Shown: positions 27,408 through 35,463 of the stretch, one piece after another
How positions within the stretch are numbered: the stretch's first letter is position 1
How the letters are laid out: every line of letters starts with the position of its first letter
IMG/VR virus record: IMGVR_UViG_3300021964_000094
Location: 1 to 53,602 of that record
Origin: a virus
Direction: 5' to 3' (one strand)
Length of the DNA stretch: 53,602 nucleotides
Notes under the pieces: generated by a model
Told to the model about the DNA's origin: nothing
Database searches by the model: none
What the model saw: only the letters and a program-made list of their open reading frames with translations
Made by a program: the position numbers and the translations under genes

Positions 27408-27415
27408 TATTTATA
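27408..27415 (-). promoter_or_regulatory. Perfect late promoter for gp26
   Basis: The plus strand reads TATTTATA, so the minus strand is TATAAATA, correctly oriented and 33 bases upstream of the gp26 start at 27375. It is transcribed across the plus-strand promoter at 27386-27393, so the two promoters point through one another and may interfere. Confidence 0.8.
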
Positions 27416-27452
27416 TGCGCAGAAAACTGGTAGTTTTATTCTTGGATACAAA

Positions 27453-30026
27453 ATGGCAAAAGATACAGTAGAAATTCTAGGCGGACAATTAGACGGAGCA
27501 ATACTTCAAAATGCCGCATCTGAAGCAACACTAAAAGAGCTTGTAGCCGCCATTAGCGGTAATAGAGGCGGTTCAACAGGCGGTGGCTCAAGTATTTTGG
27601 GTAGGACACCTGCTGGAATGATTGCTGGCGGCATCGTAGGTGCTGTTGGCGGAGCAGTTAAAGGTGCTGTTAATCAAATAGGCAATGTTACTGGTGCCGC
27701 TGGTGCGTTTGCTGGGATGATGTTTAAAGGTGAAGGAAGGATAAGTTCCTACACTAAAGTATTAAACAATCAAGTTATTAGCCAATTACCACTAGTTGGA
27801 AGATATTTAGGTGCTGTTGGCGGCGCAATATCAGGAACTATTCAGGAATTTGAAAGGTGGAATAAGACTCTACAGAGTATAACTGGTACTGGTGCTACAT
27901 TTAATAACAGTATCATTCAAATGATGAATGCTAGTGCTAGAACTTACATGTCATTGGATCAGTTCTCGGCGTTTGTACAAAAAAATAATAGAACATTTAT
28001 TGCTCTTGGTAATTCAGTAACTGAAGGTGCTGTAGCATTTTCAAATTATTCATATGATGTTTTAAAAGCAAGTGGTCCTGCTAGAACGACATTGATTCAA
28101 ATGGGTTACACTGTTCCTCAGATTAACCAACAACTAGCTGATTACTTAGAAAACAACTATCGAGGAATAGTTGCAGAAAGAATTAATTCAAAAAACTTAG
28201 GCGATTCTTTTGTTAACTATCAAATGTATCTACACAAGTTAACTTCGATAACAGGTAAGAATGCCGAACAGTTGACTCAAGAAATGAGTTCTGTACAAAA
28301 CGATACTGCGTTTAAATTAAAACTTAATAAGTTAGACAAAGACGAACGTAAAAAAGTTAATATGGCTCTTGCGAATTACACAGCCATATATGGAAAAGAT
28401 GGTGCTGAAGTGTTTAAAGCACTATTCTTAGGTTTAACACCAGCAACTGATGCTGCAGCATACTTTTCTATGTTATTCCCACAAGCAGTTAAGGAAATGA
28501 GAACAACGCTGGGCTTCGCACAAGACGGACTAACTTCAATAGCACAATTTGAAGGTATAACATTAAAAGAAAGAGCAAGAATATTAAAACATTCTGCATC
28601 TCAATTAGATAAGTTTAGTGGATACCTTAAAGCTGGCGCGGCAGGAATTGAAGAAGCGGCTAAACTAGCAGGTGTGAGTAAAGATGTAGCAAACTATATT
28701 GCTAAGACAGGTAAAGACTTTTCAAAAATGTCTCTAGAAGAAATTGAGGAAATGCTTGCCAAGGCAGATGCCGAAGTAAAGAAAAGTGAAGAATTAACAG
28801 AGATATTAAGATCATTTGAAACAGCAATGGGAGATTTTAAAGTAGGGTTCCTAGATGTTATGACAGCTGATGGAGGACCGTTACATCAATTCTCAGAAGC
28901 TATGAAAGGCAAAGACCTTCCAAATAAAATTAGACAGTTCGGAAGAGACTTTGGATATTTTGTTACAGATACAATTCCAGTAATAACTAAATTCTTTGCG
29001 AAACTGGCCACTGACGAAGGTCGAAAAGAATTTGGACTTCGTATAGACAAAATGGTTTCTAAATTAGGATTGTACCTACTTGCTTATCTTCCTAAGGTAT
29101 TTGGCGGCGATGTTGATCCAAATTTACAATCAAACTTAGCTAAAATTGACGCCGCATACCAACCAAAAATTGATCAAGCATCTGCCGGTGCTGACATGGC
29201 CGCAACTAGATTAACAAGAAAGCCATTTGAACTTCCAAACGAACAACAGTCTGGACCACCAGGTACCGGTGCGTCTACGGCAGGTGGAAAGATTTATCAA
29301 GACCAAGCTGGAAAGATTAGAAATAAACCTATATCAAATGAACTACGTACTATACTAGCTACAGCCGCAAAGGCTGCCGGTGTTGATCTAAGAATTGAAA
29401 GTGGCGGACAAATGTCAATGGCCGATTATGCCGCCGCAAGCGGAGTTAAAGAACAACGAGGCGACGATTATTATCTAGATGGAAAAAAAGTAAGAACAGG
29501 AAAAGAAAGACACGACGATGGCGGAGCTGCAGATTTAGATGTGTATCTACCTGACACTAATACGCCTTTATCGATCGGTCATCCAAGCTACATGAAGTTT
29601 CTTAAAGCTGCAAAAGAAGCTGGCATTACAAATGTAGGAGCAGGTGAAGGATACATGTCTACAGCAGTAGGCACTAGAATACACATGGGTATTACTGGAA
29701 ACGCCGCAAAATGGGGAGGCGATAAAGGCCCGTATGCTGAACTGGGCAAGGCTGGATTTAGAGAAGGAACGCTAGGCACAATGGGTTCGCTGTTTGCTAA
29801 TATGGGCGGAACGCAAGAAGTACATGGAGAAGAATCGATTATGTCTCCATCAGAGTTAACAGCAGAAATGGTCGGCGCTGCCGAGTATTCATCTGCCGGT
29901 GTATCACAACTAAATGAAAATTTAAATGTTTTAATTAATCTCACTAATCAGCGCAATATGTTAGCATCTAAAATATCAGATAAACTAGCAGGAAGATCAA
30001 AAGACTTAACTGCGGTGTTTGGATAA
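27453..30026 (+). CDS. Tape-measure-like tail protein with C-terminal M15-type peptidase signature
   Basis: 857 residues. It opens with a short EATLKELVAAISGNRGG segment, then a Gly/Ala-rich hydrophobic stretch typical of tape-measure proteins (PAGMIAGGIVGAVGGAVKGA, near residues 54-73), and a long helical body to about residue 560. Near residues 620-760 is a domain with GKERHDDGGAADLDVYLPD (His and Asp of the H-x6-D type), NVGAGEGYM and GTRIHMGITG; together these match the M15-type (LAS family) zinc peptidases that cleave peptidoglycan cross-links. The end has the tape-measure hallmark EVHGEESIMSPSEL. It should fix tail length and help open the cell wall during injection. It has a perfect late promoter and lies beside its paralog. 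Confidence 0.75.
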   Translation: MAKDTVEILGGQLDGAILQNAASEATLKELVAAISGNRGGSTGGGSSILGRTPAGMIAGGIVGAVGGAVKGAVNQIGNVTGAAGAFAGMMFKGEGRISSYTKVLNNQVISQLPLVGRYLGAVGGAISGTIQEFERWNKTLQSITGTGATFNNSIIQMMNASARTYMSLDQFSAFVQKNNRTFIALGNSVTEGAVAFSNYSYDVLKASGPARTTLIQMGYTVPQINQQLADYLENNYRGIVAERINSKNLGDSFVNYQMYLHKLTSITGKNAEQLTQEMSSVQNDTAFKLKLNKLDKDERKKVNMALANYTAIYGKDGAEVFKALFLGLTPATDAAAYFSMLFPQAVKEMRTTLGFAQDGLTSIAQFEGITLKERARILKHSASQLDKFSGYLKAGAAGIEEAAKLAGVSKDVANYIAKTGKDFSKMSLEEIEEMLAKADAEVKKSEELTEILRSFETAMGDFKVGFLDVMTADGGPLHQFSEAMKGKDLPNKIRQFGRDFGYFVTDTIPVITKFFAKLATDEGRKEFGLRIDKMVSKLGLYLLAYLPKVFGGDVDPNLQSNLAKIDAAYQPKIDQASAGADMAATRLTRKPFELPNEQQSGPPGTGASTAGGKIYQDQAGKIRNKPISNELRTILATAAKAAGVDLRIESGGQMSMADYAAASGVKEQRGDDYYLDGKKVRTGKERHDDGGAADLDVYLPDTNTPLSIGHPSYMKFLKAAKEAGITNVGAGEGYMSTAVGTRIHMGITGNAAKWGGDKGPYAELGKAGFREGTLGTMGSLFANMGGTQEVHGEESIMSPSELTAEMVGAAEYSSAGVSQLNENLNVLINLTNQRNMLASKISDKLAGRSKDLTAVFG

Positions 30027-30037
30027 GGAAATAAGTA

Positions 30038-32797
30038 ATGGCTGATCAAGTAACATTTATACACAATGCGCTAGGACAGAGTACTATCAGTAATATGGCT
30101 ACTGAAGCAACCTTGAAAGAGTTGCTGAATGCTATTGGTGGGGGGAAAACAGGATCTCAAAATAAAAATAGTTTAGCATCTTTAACGAATCCATTTAACA
30201 GTTTAACTAGAAGAGCAAAGTCGTTAGAAAACGGAATTAAAGCAACAATGAGACCATTTACTGGTTTCATATCCATGCTTGGCAAAGGCGAAGTACGCAT
30301 GTCAGCATTCGGAAAACATCTGAATGAATCTGTTGTTTCTAAACTTCCGGTAGTAGGAGGACTGTTTTCAGGAGTCGCAGGTGTTGCTATTGCTGGTGTT
30401 AGCATTCTTGAATCTTGGAACACTGAATCAAAAAAACTTGCTCCAGCTGGAGCAACTTTTGGCAATAGTATGCTTGAGTTTTCTCAAATAGCTGCACAGA
30501 CTAGATTATCATTAGATGAGCTTAATACAGTAGTTGGTCAAAATGTTGAAAAATTTGCCGCATTGGGTCCAAACATAAATCAAGGTATTAGAAATTTTAA
30601 AGATTTTTCGAACGCATTTTTTAGACCTGGTAATATTTTAAATGAGAGATTACTCAATATGGGTTATTCATTTAAAGATATTAATGAACAAGCAATTGAC
30701 TTCTTATATTATTCACAACGTACTTCAGCAGATTCTATTTCAACAAACGTAGATGTACAAAAATCATTCTTTTATTACATGAAAAATTATGATGCATTAA
30801 CAAAACTGTTTGGAGCATCTAATAAAGCTCTAGACGATGCTTCGGCAAAAATATTAAAAGATTCAATACTTCAAATAGCACTTAATAAAGAAGATAAAGA
30901 AGTTGGAGAAAAAACAGCAATCGGTGCTAATACTCTTGTTAGATTTTTTGGAGAAAGTGTAGCAGAAGTATTTAAAGCCCAAATGTTTGGAATGGAAGTG
31001 TTTGGCGGTGCTTCAATGGATCTTAATTTAATGTTAGGCAACGATCTTAGACCTATAGTAAGAAGATTAACTGAAGCCGCCAAAGATAAAGATGTTACAG
31101 CAGAAGATATGACTGACATTTCAGTTGATGTGATAGCTGAAGCATTAGTTTTAACCGCAGGCAAACTAGACGAAAGAAAGAATATGATAGAATTAATGTC
31201 AGTGGCACCTGATGGAGCAAAAGGCATGTATGATTCTATCGCTCAAGCGGCTGATAATGTTATAAGAAAAGATCTCACAGGTAAAACCAAAGATCAAGTT
31301 AAAGCTATGATCCTCGAAGAATTAAAGCAACAAGATCGTGCTGAGACAATTACCGAAATTATTAGGGCAATGGAACAAGCGGCAAGATACTTCAAAGGTG
31401 AATTTCAAACTGTGCTAATTGAAGAACTTAAAGGCATGGGCGTCGCCTTTGAACAATACGACCTTCCAGGACTATTCCGTAAAGCAGGCGAGTGGGCGGC
31501 TGATTGGACTGTTAAAGCATGGAGCCAAATACAATCATTCTTTAGAATGATGTCGGACTCTGATGGTAGAGATTACATTGGATCTGCTTTTAGTAACATG
31601 ATGGGCTATTATGGAAATAAATTTACAGCAACGATAAAAAATTTAACGGCTCTCGCTGTTCAATCAGTGGTGCCAGAAAGTGTTAACACCACAGTCTCTG
31701 GTATGAATGATAGACTTAGAGAAAAATGGGGCTGGGATATTCCGCTTATCCGTACCAAGAAAGATAGTTTAATTGAGGATCAGCAAGATGAATTTTCTTA
31801 TTATGCTGGAAAAGGAAGAGCAGAACGATTTTATAACCTAGCTCAACTACCTGACAATAGAGCTTCGTTTGATCCTAATTCAACTAAAGGTATAGTAGAA
31901 GGCACAGTAGTATACCCAGATTACGTATCAATGGGTGTTGATGATCTAGGACCATTAGTTTTCAAAGACGGCAAGTGGCAATCACAACGTGCTGTAAAAA
32001 TGAGAGAAGGGTTAGACGCAATGTACAAAAACCCTTGGGCTATGGGGGGCATGGGCTACGGCGGCGTTTATGGCGCAGAACTAGGTGTTTCATCTGCAGT
32101 AGATGATGTTAACGATCTACTATCTTCGGCCGGAAATACAGCTAGATTGAACATGCTAGGACAAAAAACTGGTATCGGCGGCGGCAATCTAAAAGCATTA
32201 GTTATGACTAGCTCTGGTCACATGAAAGATGTAAACGCAAAATATGCTGATAAATTTCAAACAATGATTGACATGCTTGAAGGAGGCATGGGTCTTAAAA
32301 TTACTAAATTAACAGCCAAGGGCGACGGATTAGTAGGGCTCCAGATACAAACTGAACAACATGGCACTAAATGGTTTGATAGTTTATCTGAAGTTGAAAA
32401 GGCTGTTTTGTTCAGAGGAATGATGGATATTGGACTACTTGATCATGGTGAATATGAATTCTCTCAAGCAGTAGAACGACAAACACAATCGTTGAACGAC
32501 GGCATAATGTCTGCGTATAAATTATACGGGGGACCACATGCTGATATTGACAAATTTAGAACAGGTACACTAGAAACAACAGGCAGACTGTTTAACGATT
32601 TTGGAAGAAAACGACAAGTAGCACTGTCCGGCGATAAAGCAATTTTAACTAAACCGCAGTTTGATACTATTAAAGAAGGTGCCGCTCAGATTCCTATGAA
32701 AGATCTTGTAAATTCTGTAAATAGTAGTGTTCAGGAAATGATACGTATAACCAAACTGGAAATTGCTCATAATAGGACCATGTTAAGTGTTGCGTAA
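30038..32797 (+). CDS. Second tape-measure-like protein, paralog of the upstream gene
   Basis: 919 residues, 11 bases after the first tape-measure gene with a GGAAAT ribosome site. It aligns with the upstream protein along the N-terminal third: MATEATLKELLNAIGGG against ASEATLKELVAAISGN; GKGEVRMSAFGKHLNESVVS against FKGEGRISSYTKVLNNQVIS; and LAPAGATFGNSML against ITGTGATFNNSII. A hydrophobic segment VVGGLFSGVAGVAIAGVSIL is near residue 105. The C-terminal hallmark QVALSGDKAILTKPQ parallels EVHGEESIMSPS of the first. The peptidase motif H-x6-D is absent; the middle has Trp/Tyr-rich unique sequence. It is either a second tape measure or a hub-associated partner that copolymerises with the first. 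T4 has a single tape measure, gp29. Confidence 0.7.
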   Translation: MADQVTFIHNALGQSTISNMATEATLKELLNAIGGGKTGSQNKNSLASLTNPFNSLTRRAKSLENGIKATMRPFTGFISMLGKGEVRMSAFGKHLNESVVSKLPVVGGLFSGVAGVAIAGVSILESWNTESKKLAPAGATFGNSMLEFSQIAAQTRLSLDELNTVVGQNVEKFAALGPNINQGIRNFKDFSNAFFRPGNILNERLLNMGYSFKDINEQAIDFLYYSQRTSADSISTNVDVQKSFFYYMKNYDALTKLFGASNKALDDASAKILKDSILQIALNKEDKEVGEKTAIGANTLVRFFGESVAEVFKAQMFGMEVFGGASMDLNLMLGNDLRPIVRRLTEAAKDKDVTAEDMTDISVDVIAEALVLTAGKLDERKNMIELMSVAPDGAKGMYDSIAQAADNVIRKDLTGKTKDQVKAMILEELKQQDRAETITEIIRAMEQAARYFKGEFQTVLIEELKGMGVAFEQYDLPGLFRKAGEWAADWTVKAWSQIQSFFRMMSDSDGRDYIGSAFSNMMGYYGNKFTATIKNLTALAVQSVVPESVNTTVSGMNDRLREKWGWDIPLIRTKKDSLIEDQQDEFSYYAGKGRAERFYNLAQLPDNRASFDPNSTKGIVEGTVVYPDYVSMGVDDLGPLVFKDGKWQSQRAVKMREGLDAMYKNPWAMGGMGYGGVYGAELGVSSAVDDVNDLLSSAGNTARLNMLGQKTGIGGGNLKALVMTSSGHMKDVNAKYADKFQTMIDMLEGGMGLKITKLTAKGDGLVGLQIQTEQHGTKWFDSLSEVEKAVLFRGMMDIGLLDHGEYEFSQAVERQTQSLNDGIMSAYKLYGGPHADIDKFRTGTLETTGRLFNDFGRKRQVALSGDKAILTKPQFDTIKEGAAQIPMKDLVNSVNSSVQEMIRITKLEIAHNRTMLSVA

Positions 32798-32809
32798 TTG
32801 GAGAAGACT

Positions 32810-34510
32810 TTGAGTTGGAAAAAATATTTTACACCAGTACCCACAGCAGGCGGTACTACTAATTATAGCCCATTAGGTAACGGTAGTCAACCGGGTCCAG
32901 CCCGTTCGAACTATTCTAGTTTTTTACCTGATGTTTACGCTGGAACACCAAATCGTGTAGAGCGTTATATGCAGTATAATACTATGGATATGGACAGTGA
33001 GGTAAATGCCGCACTAGATATCCTAGCAGAATTTTGTACACAGCAAAATAAAGAAAACAATACAGCATTTCAAATTTACTTTAAAAATGATCCAACCCAA
33101 ACTGAAGTAAAACTTTTAAAGGAAGGATTACAAAAATGGTTTAGATCAAACCAATTTGAAACACGCATGTTTAGGGTTGTTAGAAACTGCTTTAAATATG
33201 GTGATGAATTCTTTCTTAGAGATCCTGAGACTGGTAAACTATTTCATATTGATCCGTCTAAAGTTACAAAGATCATTGTTAATGAATCCGAAGGTAAAAA
33301 GCCTGAACAGTATATTATCAAGGATTTAAATTTCAATTTTACAAATCTTGTAGCCACTTCGATCCATCCAGATAATCATAATTCGCCTGCTGGAACAGGA
33401 AGTTATGTAAGCGGTGGTGCTCTTGGGCGTGGTATGGTTGGTGCTTCTCCCCAGTCTACAGGATCTCGCTTTTCTACAGAACAAAATGAAACAGCAGTAG
33501 ATGCTGAACATGTTGTTCACCTAAGTCTAAGCGAAGGCCTAGACAACAACTATCCATTTGGTAATTCACTTTTAGAAAGTGTTTTCAAAGTATACAAACA
33601 AAAAGAATTATTAGAAGATGCGATTATCATTTACAGAGTACAAAGAGCTCCTGAAAGACGAGTTTTTTATGTTGATGTAGGTAACATGCCAGCACACATG
33701 GCTATGAGCTTTGTTGAACGTGTTAAGAACGAAATCAATCAAAGACGTATTCCAAGTAACACAGGTGGCGGAGCAAACGTTATTGACGCAAGTTATAATC
33801 CTTTAAGTATATCAGAAGATTACTTCTTTCCACAAACAGCAGAAGGGCGCGGATCTAAAGTAGATACATTACCAGGCGGTACTAACCTAGGCGAGATTGA
33901 CGACCTACGTTACTTTACAAATAAACTATTCCGTGCGTTAAGAATTCCAAGTTCTTATTTGCCAACTATGCCAGATGACAGTCCAGCACAGTTTAATGAC
34001 GGTAAAGTAGGTACTGCTTATATTCAAGAATTACGTTTTAATGAGTATTGTAAGAGATTACAAAAACTTATTATTACAGACCTAGATCACGAATTTAAAC
34101 GTTGGTTAATTAAACAAGGTATTAATATTGACAATAGTTTGTTTGAAATTGGATTCAACGCCCCACAAAACTTTGCTTCTTACAGACAAGCAGAACTTGA
34201 TAATAACAGAGTACAAACATTTGCCGCTCTACAAGAAGTTCCATACATGAGTAAACGATTTGCTCTTAAACGATTCTTAGGCCTTTCACAAGAAGAAGTT
34301 ACAGAAAACGAATTAATGTGGAAAGAAGAGAATGGTACTAAGATTGCCCAAGACGCAGAAGCATCAGCACAGATGAGAAGTGTTGGTGTAAGTTCAAATG
34401 ATATATCAGCTGAAGCAGGAGCACAGGATGCCGAAGCAACTGATGATATGGCAGCCGCGGCAACTGATGATACAGCAACACCTGACACAGGTACCGCTGA
34501 AGAGATCTAG
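32810..34510 (+). CDS. 20: Portal protein gp20
   Basis: 566 residues from TTG 32810, chosen because GGAG at 32800-32803 is spaced 6 bases from it; the in-frame TTG at 32798 directly abuts the previous stop with no site. Clear gp20: MSWKKYFTPVPT, NRVERYMQYNTMDMDSEVNA, ALDILAEFCTQQ, VVRNCFKYGDEFFLRDPETG, VVHLSLSEGLDNNYPFGNSL, IIIYRVQRAPERRVFYVDVG, YTLPGG-like DTLPGGTNLGEIDDLRYF and RIPSSYLP. T4 gp20 has 524 residues. The dodecamer forms the DNA gate at the special vertex and nucleates prohead assembly. The C-terminal tail (about 50 residues) is Ala/Asp/Thr-rich and likely disordered. It begins the head module. Confidence 0.96.
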   Translation: MSWKKYFTPVPTAGGTTNYSPLGNGSQPGPARSNYSSFLPDVYAGTPNRVERYMQYNTMDMDSEVNAALDILAEFCTQQNKENNTAFQIYFKNDPTQTEVKLLKEGLQKWFRSNQFETRMFRVVRNCFKYGDEFFLRDPETGKLFHIDPSKVTKIIVNESEGKKPEQYIIKDLNFNFTNLVATSIHPDNHNSPAGTGSYVSGGALGRGMVGASPQSTGSRFSTEQNETAVDAEHVVHLSLSEGLDNNYPFGNSLLESVFKVYKQKELLEDAIIIYRVQRAPERRVFYVDVGNMPAHMAMSFVERVKNEINQRRIPSNTGGGANVIDASYNPLSISEDYFFPQTAEGRGSKVDTLPGGTNLGEIDDLRYFTNKLFRALRIPSSYLPTMPDDSPAQFNDGKVGTAYIQELRFNEYCKRLQKLIITDLDHEFKRWLIKQGINIDNSLFEIGFNAPQNFASYRQAELDNNRVQTFAALQEVPYMSKRFALKRFLGLSQEEVTENELMWKEENGTKIAQDAEASAQMRSVGVSSNDISAEAGAQDAEATDDMAAAATDDTATPDTGTAEEI

Positions 34511-34511
34511 G

Positions 34512-34519
34512 AATAAATA
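34512..34519 (+). promoter_or_regulatory. Late promoter core at the portal 3' end
   Basis: GAATAAATAG gives AATAAATA, one base from the late consensus. It sits 5 bases before the ATG at 34525, so a start 6-8 bases downstream would leave almost no leader for that gene; the promoter may mainly serve the genes at 34736 and beyond. Confidence 0.5.
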
Positions 34520-34524
34520 GTATT

Positions 34525-34776
34525 ATGAAACTGATGGAATTTTTTTACTTTGATGATAAGAAAGCGGATTACGCCAATGATGAGCGTTATTCAAACGAAC
34601 GCGACATAAATGTTGTTGAGAAGTTTGATACAAGAAAGGTACGCTTGACACTTCGTCAGATTAATCAACTTCGCAAAAACAGCGAAGCACACGAGTTTGA
34701 AAAAGCGGCCGAATTAGAATTTATTCAGGGTATGTATGGACAACCAACCGCAGAAGAACTCGCCGCAACACAATAA
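34525..34776 (+). CDS. Small conserved-looking protein after the portal gene
   Basis: 83 residues. The pattern KVRLTLRQINQLRKNSEAHE followed by FEKAAELEFIQGMYGQP reads as two charged helices; I recall similar short proteins after gp20 in marine T4-like phages. T4 has the prohead core proteins gp67 and gp68 at this place, and this one may serve in the core, but no direct similarity is claimed. The N-terminal FFYFDDKKADYANDERYSNE is acidic and aromatic. Its end overlaps the next start by 41 bases in another frame. Ribosome site is weak (AGGA 12 bases upstream). Confidence 0.7.
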   Translation: MKLMEFFYFDDKKADYANDERYSNERDINVVEKFDTRKVRLTLRQINQLRKNSEAHEFEKAAELEFIQGMYGQPTAEELAATQ

Positions 34777-35371
34777 TCTCAATGTAGCATTTGTATTAGG
34801 TAATGGAACTAGTCGCAAGCAAATAGACATGCGACAGTTACAGAAGCATGGAAAAATTTATGCTTGTAATGCCGTTTATAGAGAATTTAATCCTGATTAC
34901 TTGATTGCCGTTGACGCTAAAATGGTAAAAGAAATAGTACAAAAGGGTTGGCATTTAAGAAATCAAGTGTGGACAAATCCTAATAAAGATGTACGCACAA
35001 TTCCAGGATTACACTTTTTTAATCCCCACAAAGGTTGGTCAAGTGGACCAACAGCATTATGGCTTGCTAGTCAGCATGGATATGATGCTATCTATATAAT
35101 AGGATTTGATTATGAGGGGTTAAATGGAAAGGTAAATAACATTTACGCAGATACGCCCAATTATAAGCGTAGCTCGGATCAGGCAACATATTTCGGTAAT
35201 TGGGCAAACCAAACTGAAAAGATTTTAAGGGAATTTACAGGCCAACGATATTATAGAGTGTGTCAAAAGGACGTTTTTACACCGGACAATGTACAACGTG
35301 TAACAAACAACTTTAGTCACGTATTTTTTGAAGAATTTGAAGAGAAATTCCCTGGTACGGTATTTAAATAG
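34736..35371 (+). CDS. Putative DUF115/GT42-like (sialyltransferase-fold) protein
   Basis: 211 residues, between gp20 and the core gene. The N-terminal motif VAFVLGNGTSRKQIDMRQLQ, then KIYACNAVYREFNPDYLIAV and D, resembles the nucleotide-binding start of the DUF115/GT42 group ('GNGpS...id...l....ifrCN.fy...pdyl'). GWSSGPTALWLASQHGYDAI and YIIGFDYEG continue a Rossmann-like alternation of strands and helices. I infer a glycosyltransferase-like fold; activity, donor and target are unknown. Such a gene is not part of the T4 head cluster and looks like an added cargo gene that may modify a virion or cell-surface component. The catalytic His of GT42 cannot be placed with confidence. Confidence 0.55.
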   Translation: MDNQPQKNSPQHNNLNVAFVLGNGTSRKQIDMRQLQKHGKIYACNAVYREFNPDYLIAVDAKMVKEIVQKGWHLRNQVWTNPNKDVRTIPGLHFFNPHKGWSSGPTALWLASQHGYDAIYIIGFDYEGLNGKVNNIYADTPNYKRSSDQATYFGNWANQTEKILREFTGQRYYRVCQKDVFTPDNVQRVTNNFSHVFFEEFEEKFPGTVFK

Positions 35372-35420
35372 GCAGAATTCTTCAAAATAACACCATTTAA
35401 TGGGTAATATACAACTATTA

Positions 35421-35428
35421 TGTAAATA
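35421..35428 (+). promoter_or_regulatory. Late promoter-like site before the head-core gene
   Basis: TGTAAATA followed by CTAG shares the TAAATA core of the late consensus. It lies 36 bases before the start of the acidic core protein, in a 92-base gap, and a good ribosome site (AGGAG) precedes the ATG at 35464. Confidence 0.5.
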
Positions 35429-35463
35429 CTAGTTGACAGCTTACCAATTTCAGGAGAAACATT

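Noticed and set aside
34736-34776. Frameshift between the small post-portal gene and the GT-like gene
   Set aside because: The 41-base overlap has no slippery heptamer or stem; the second gene has its own ATG and reads as an ordinary overlap.
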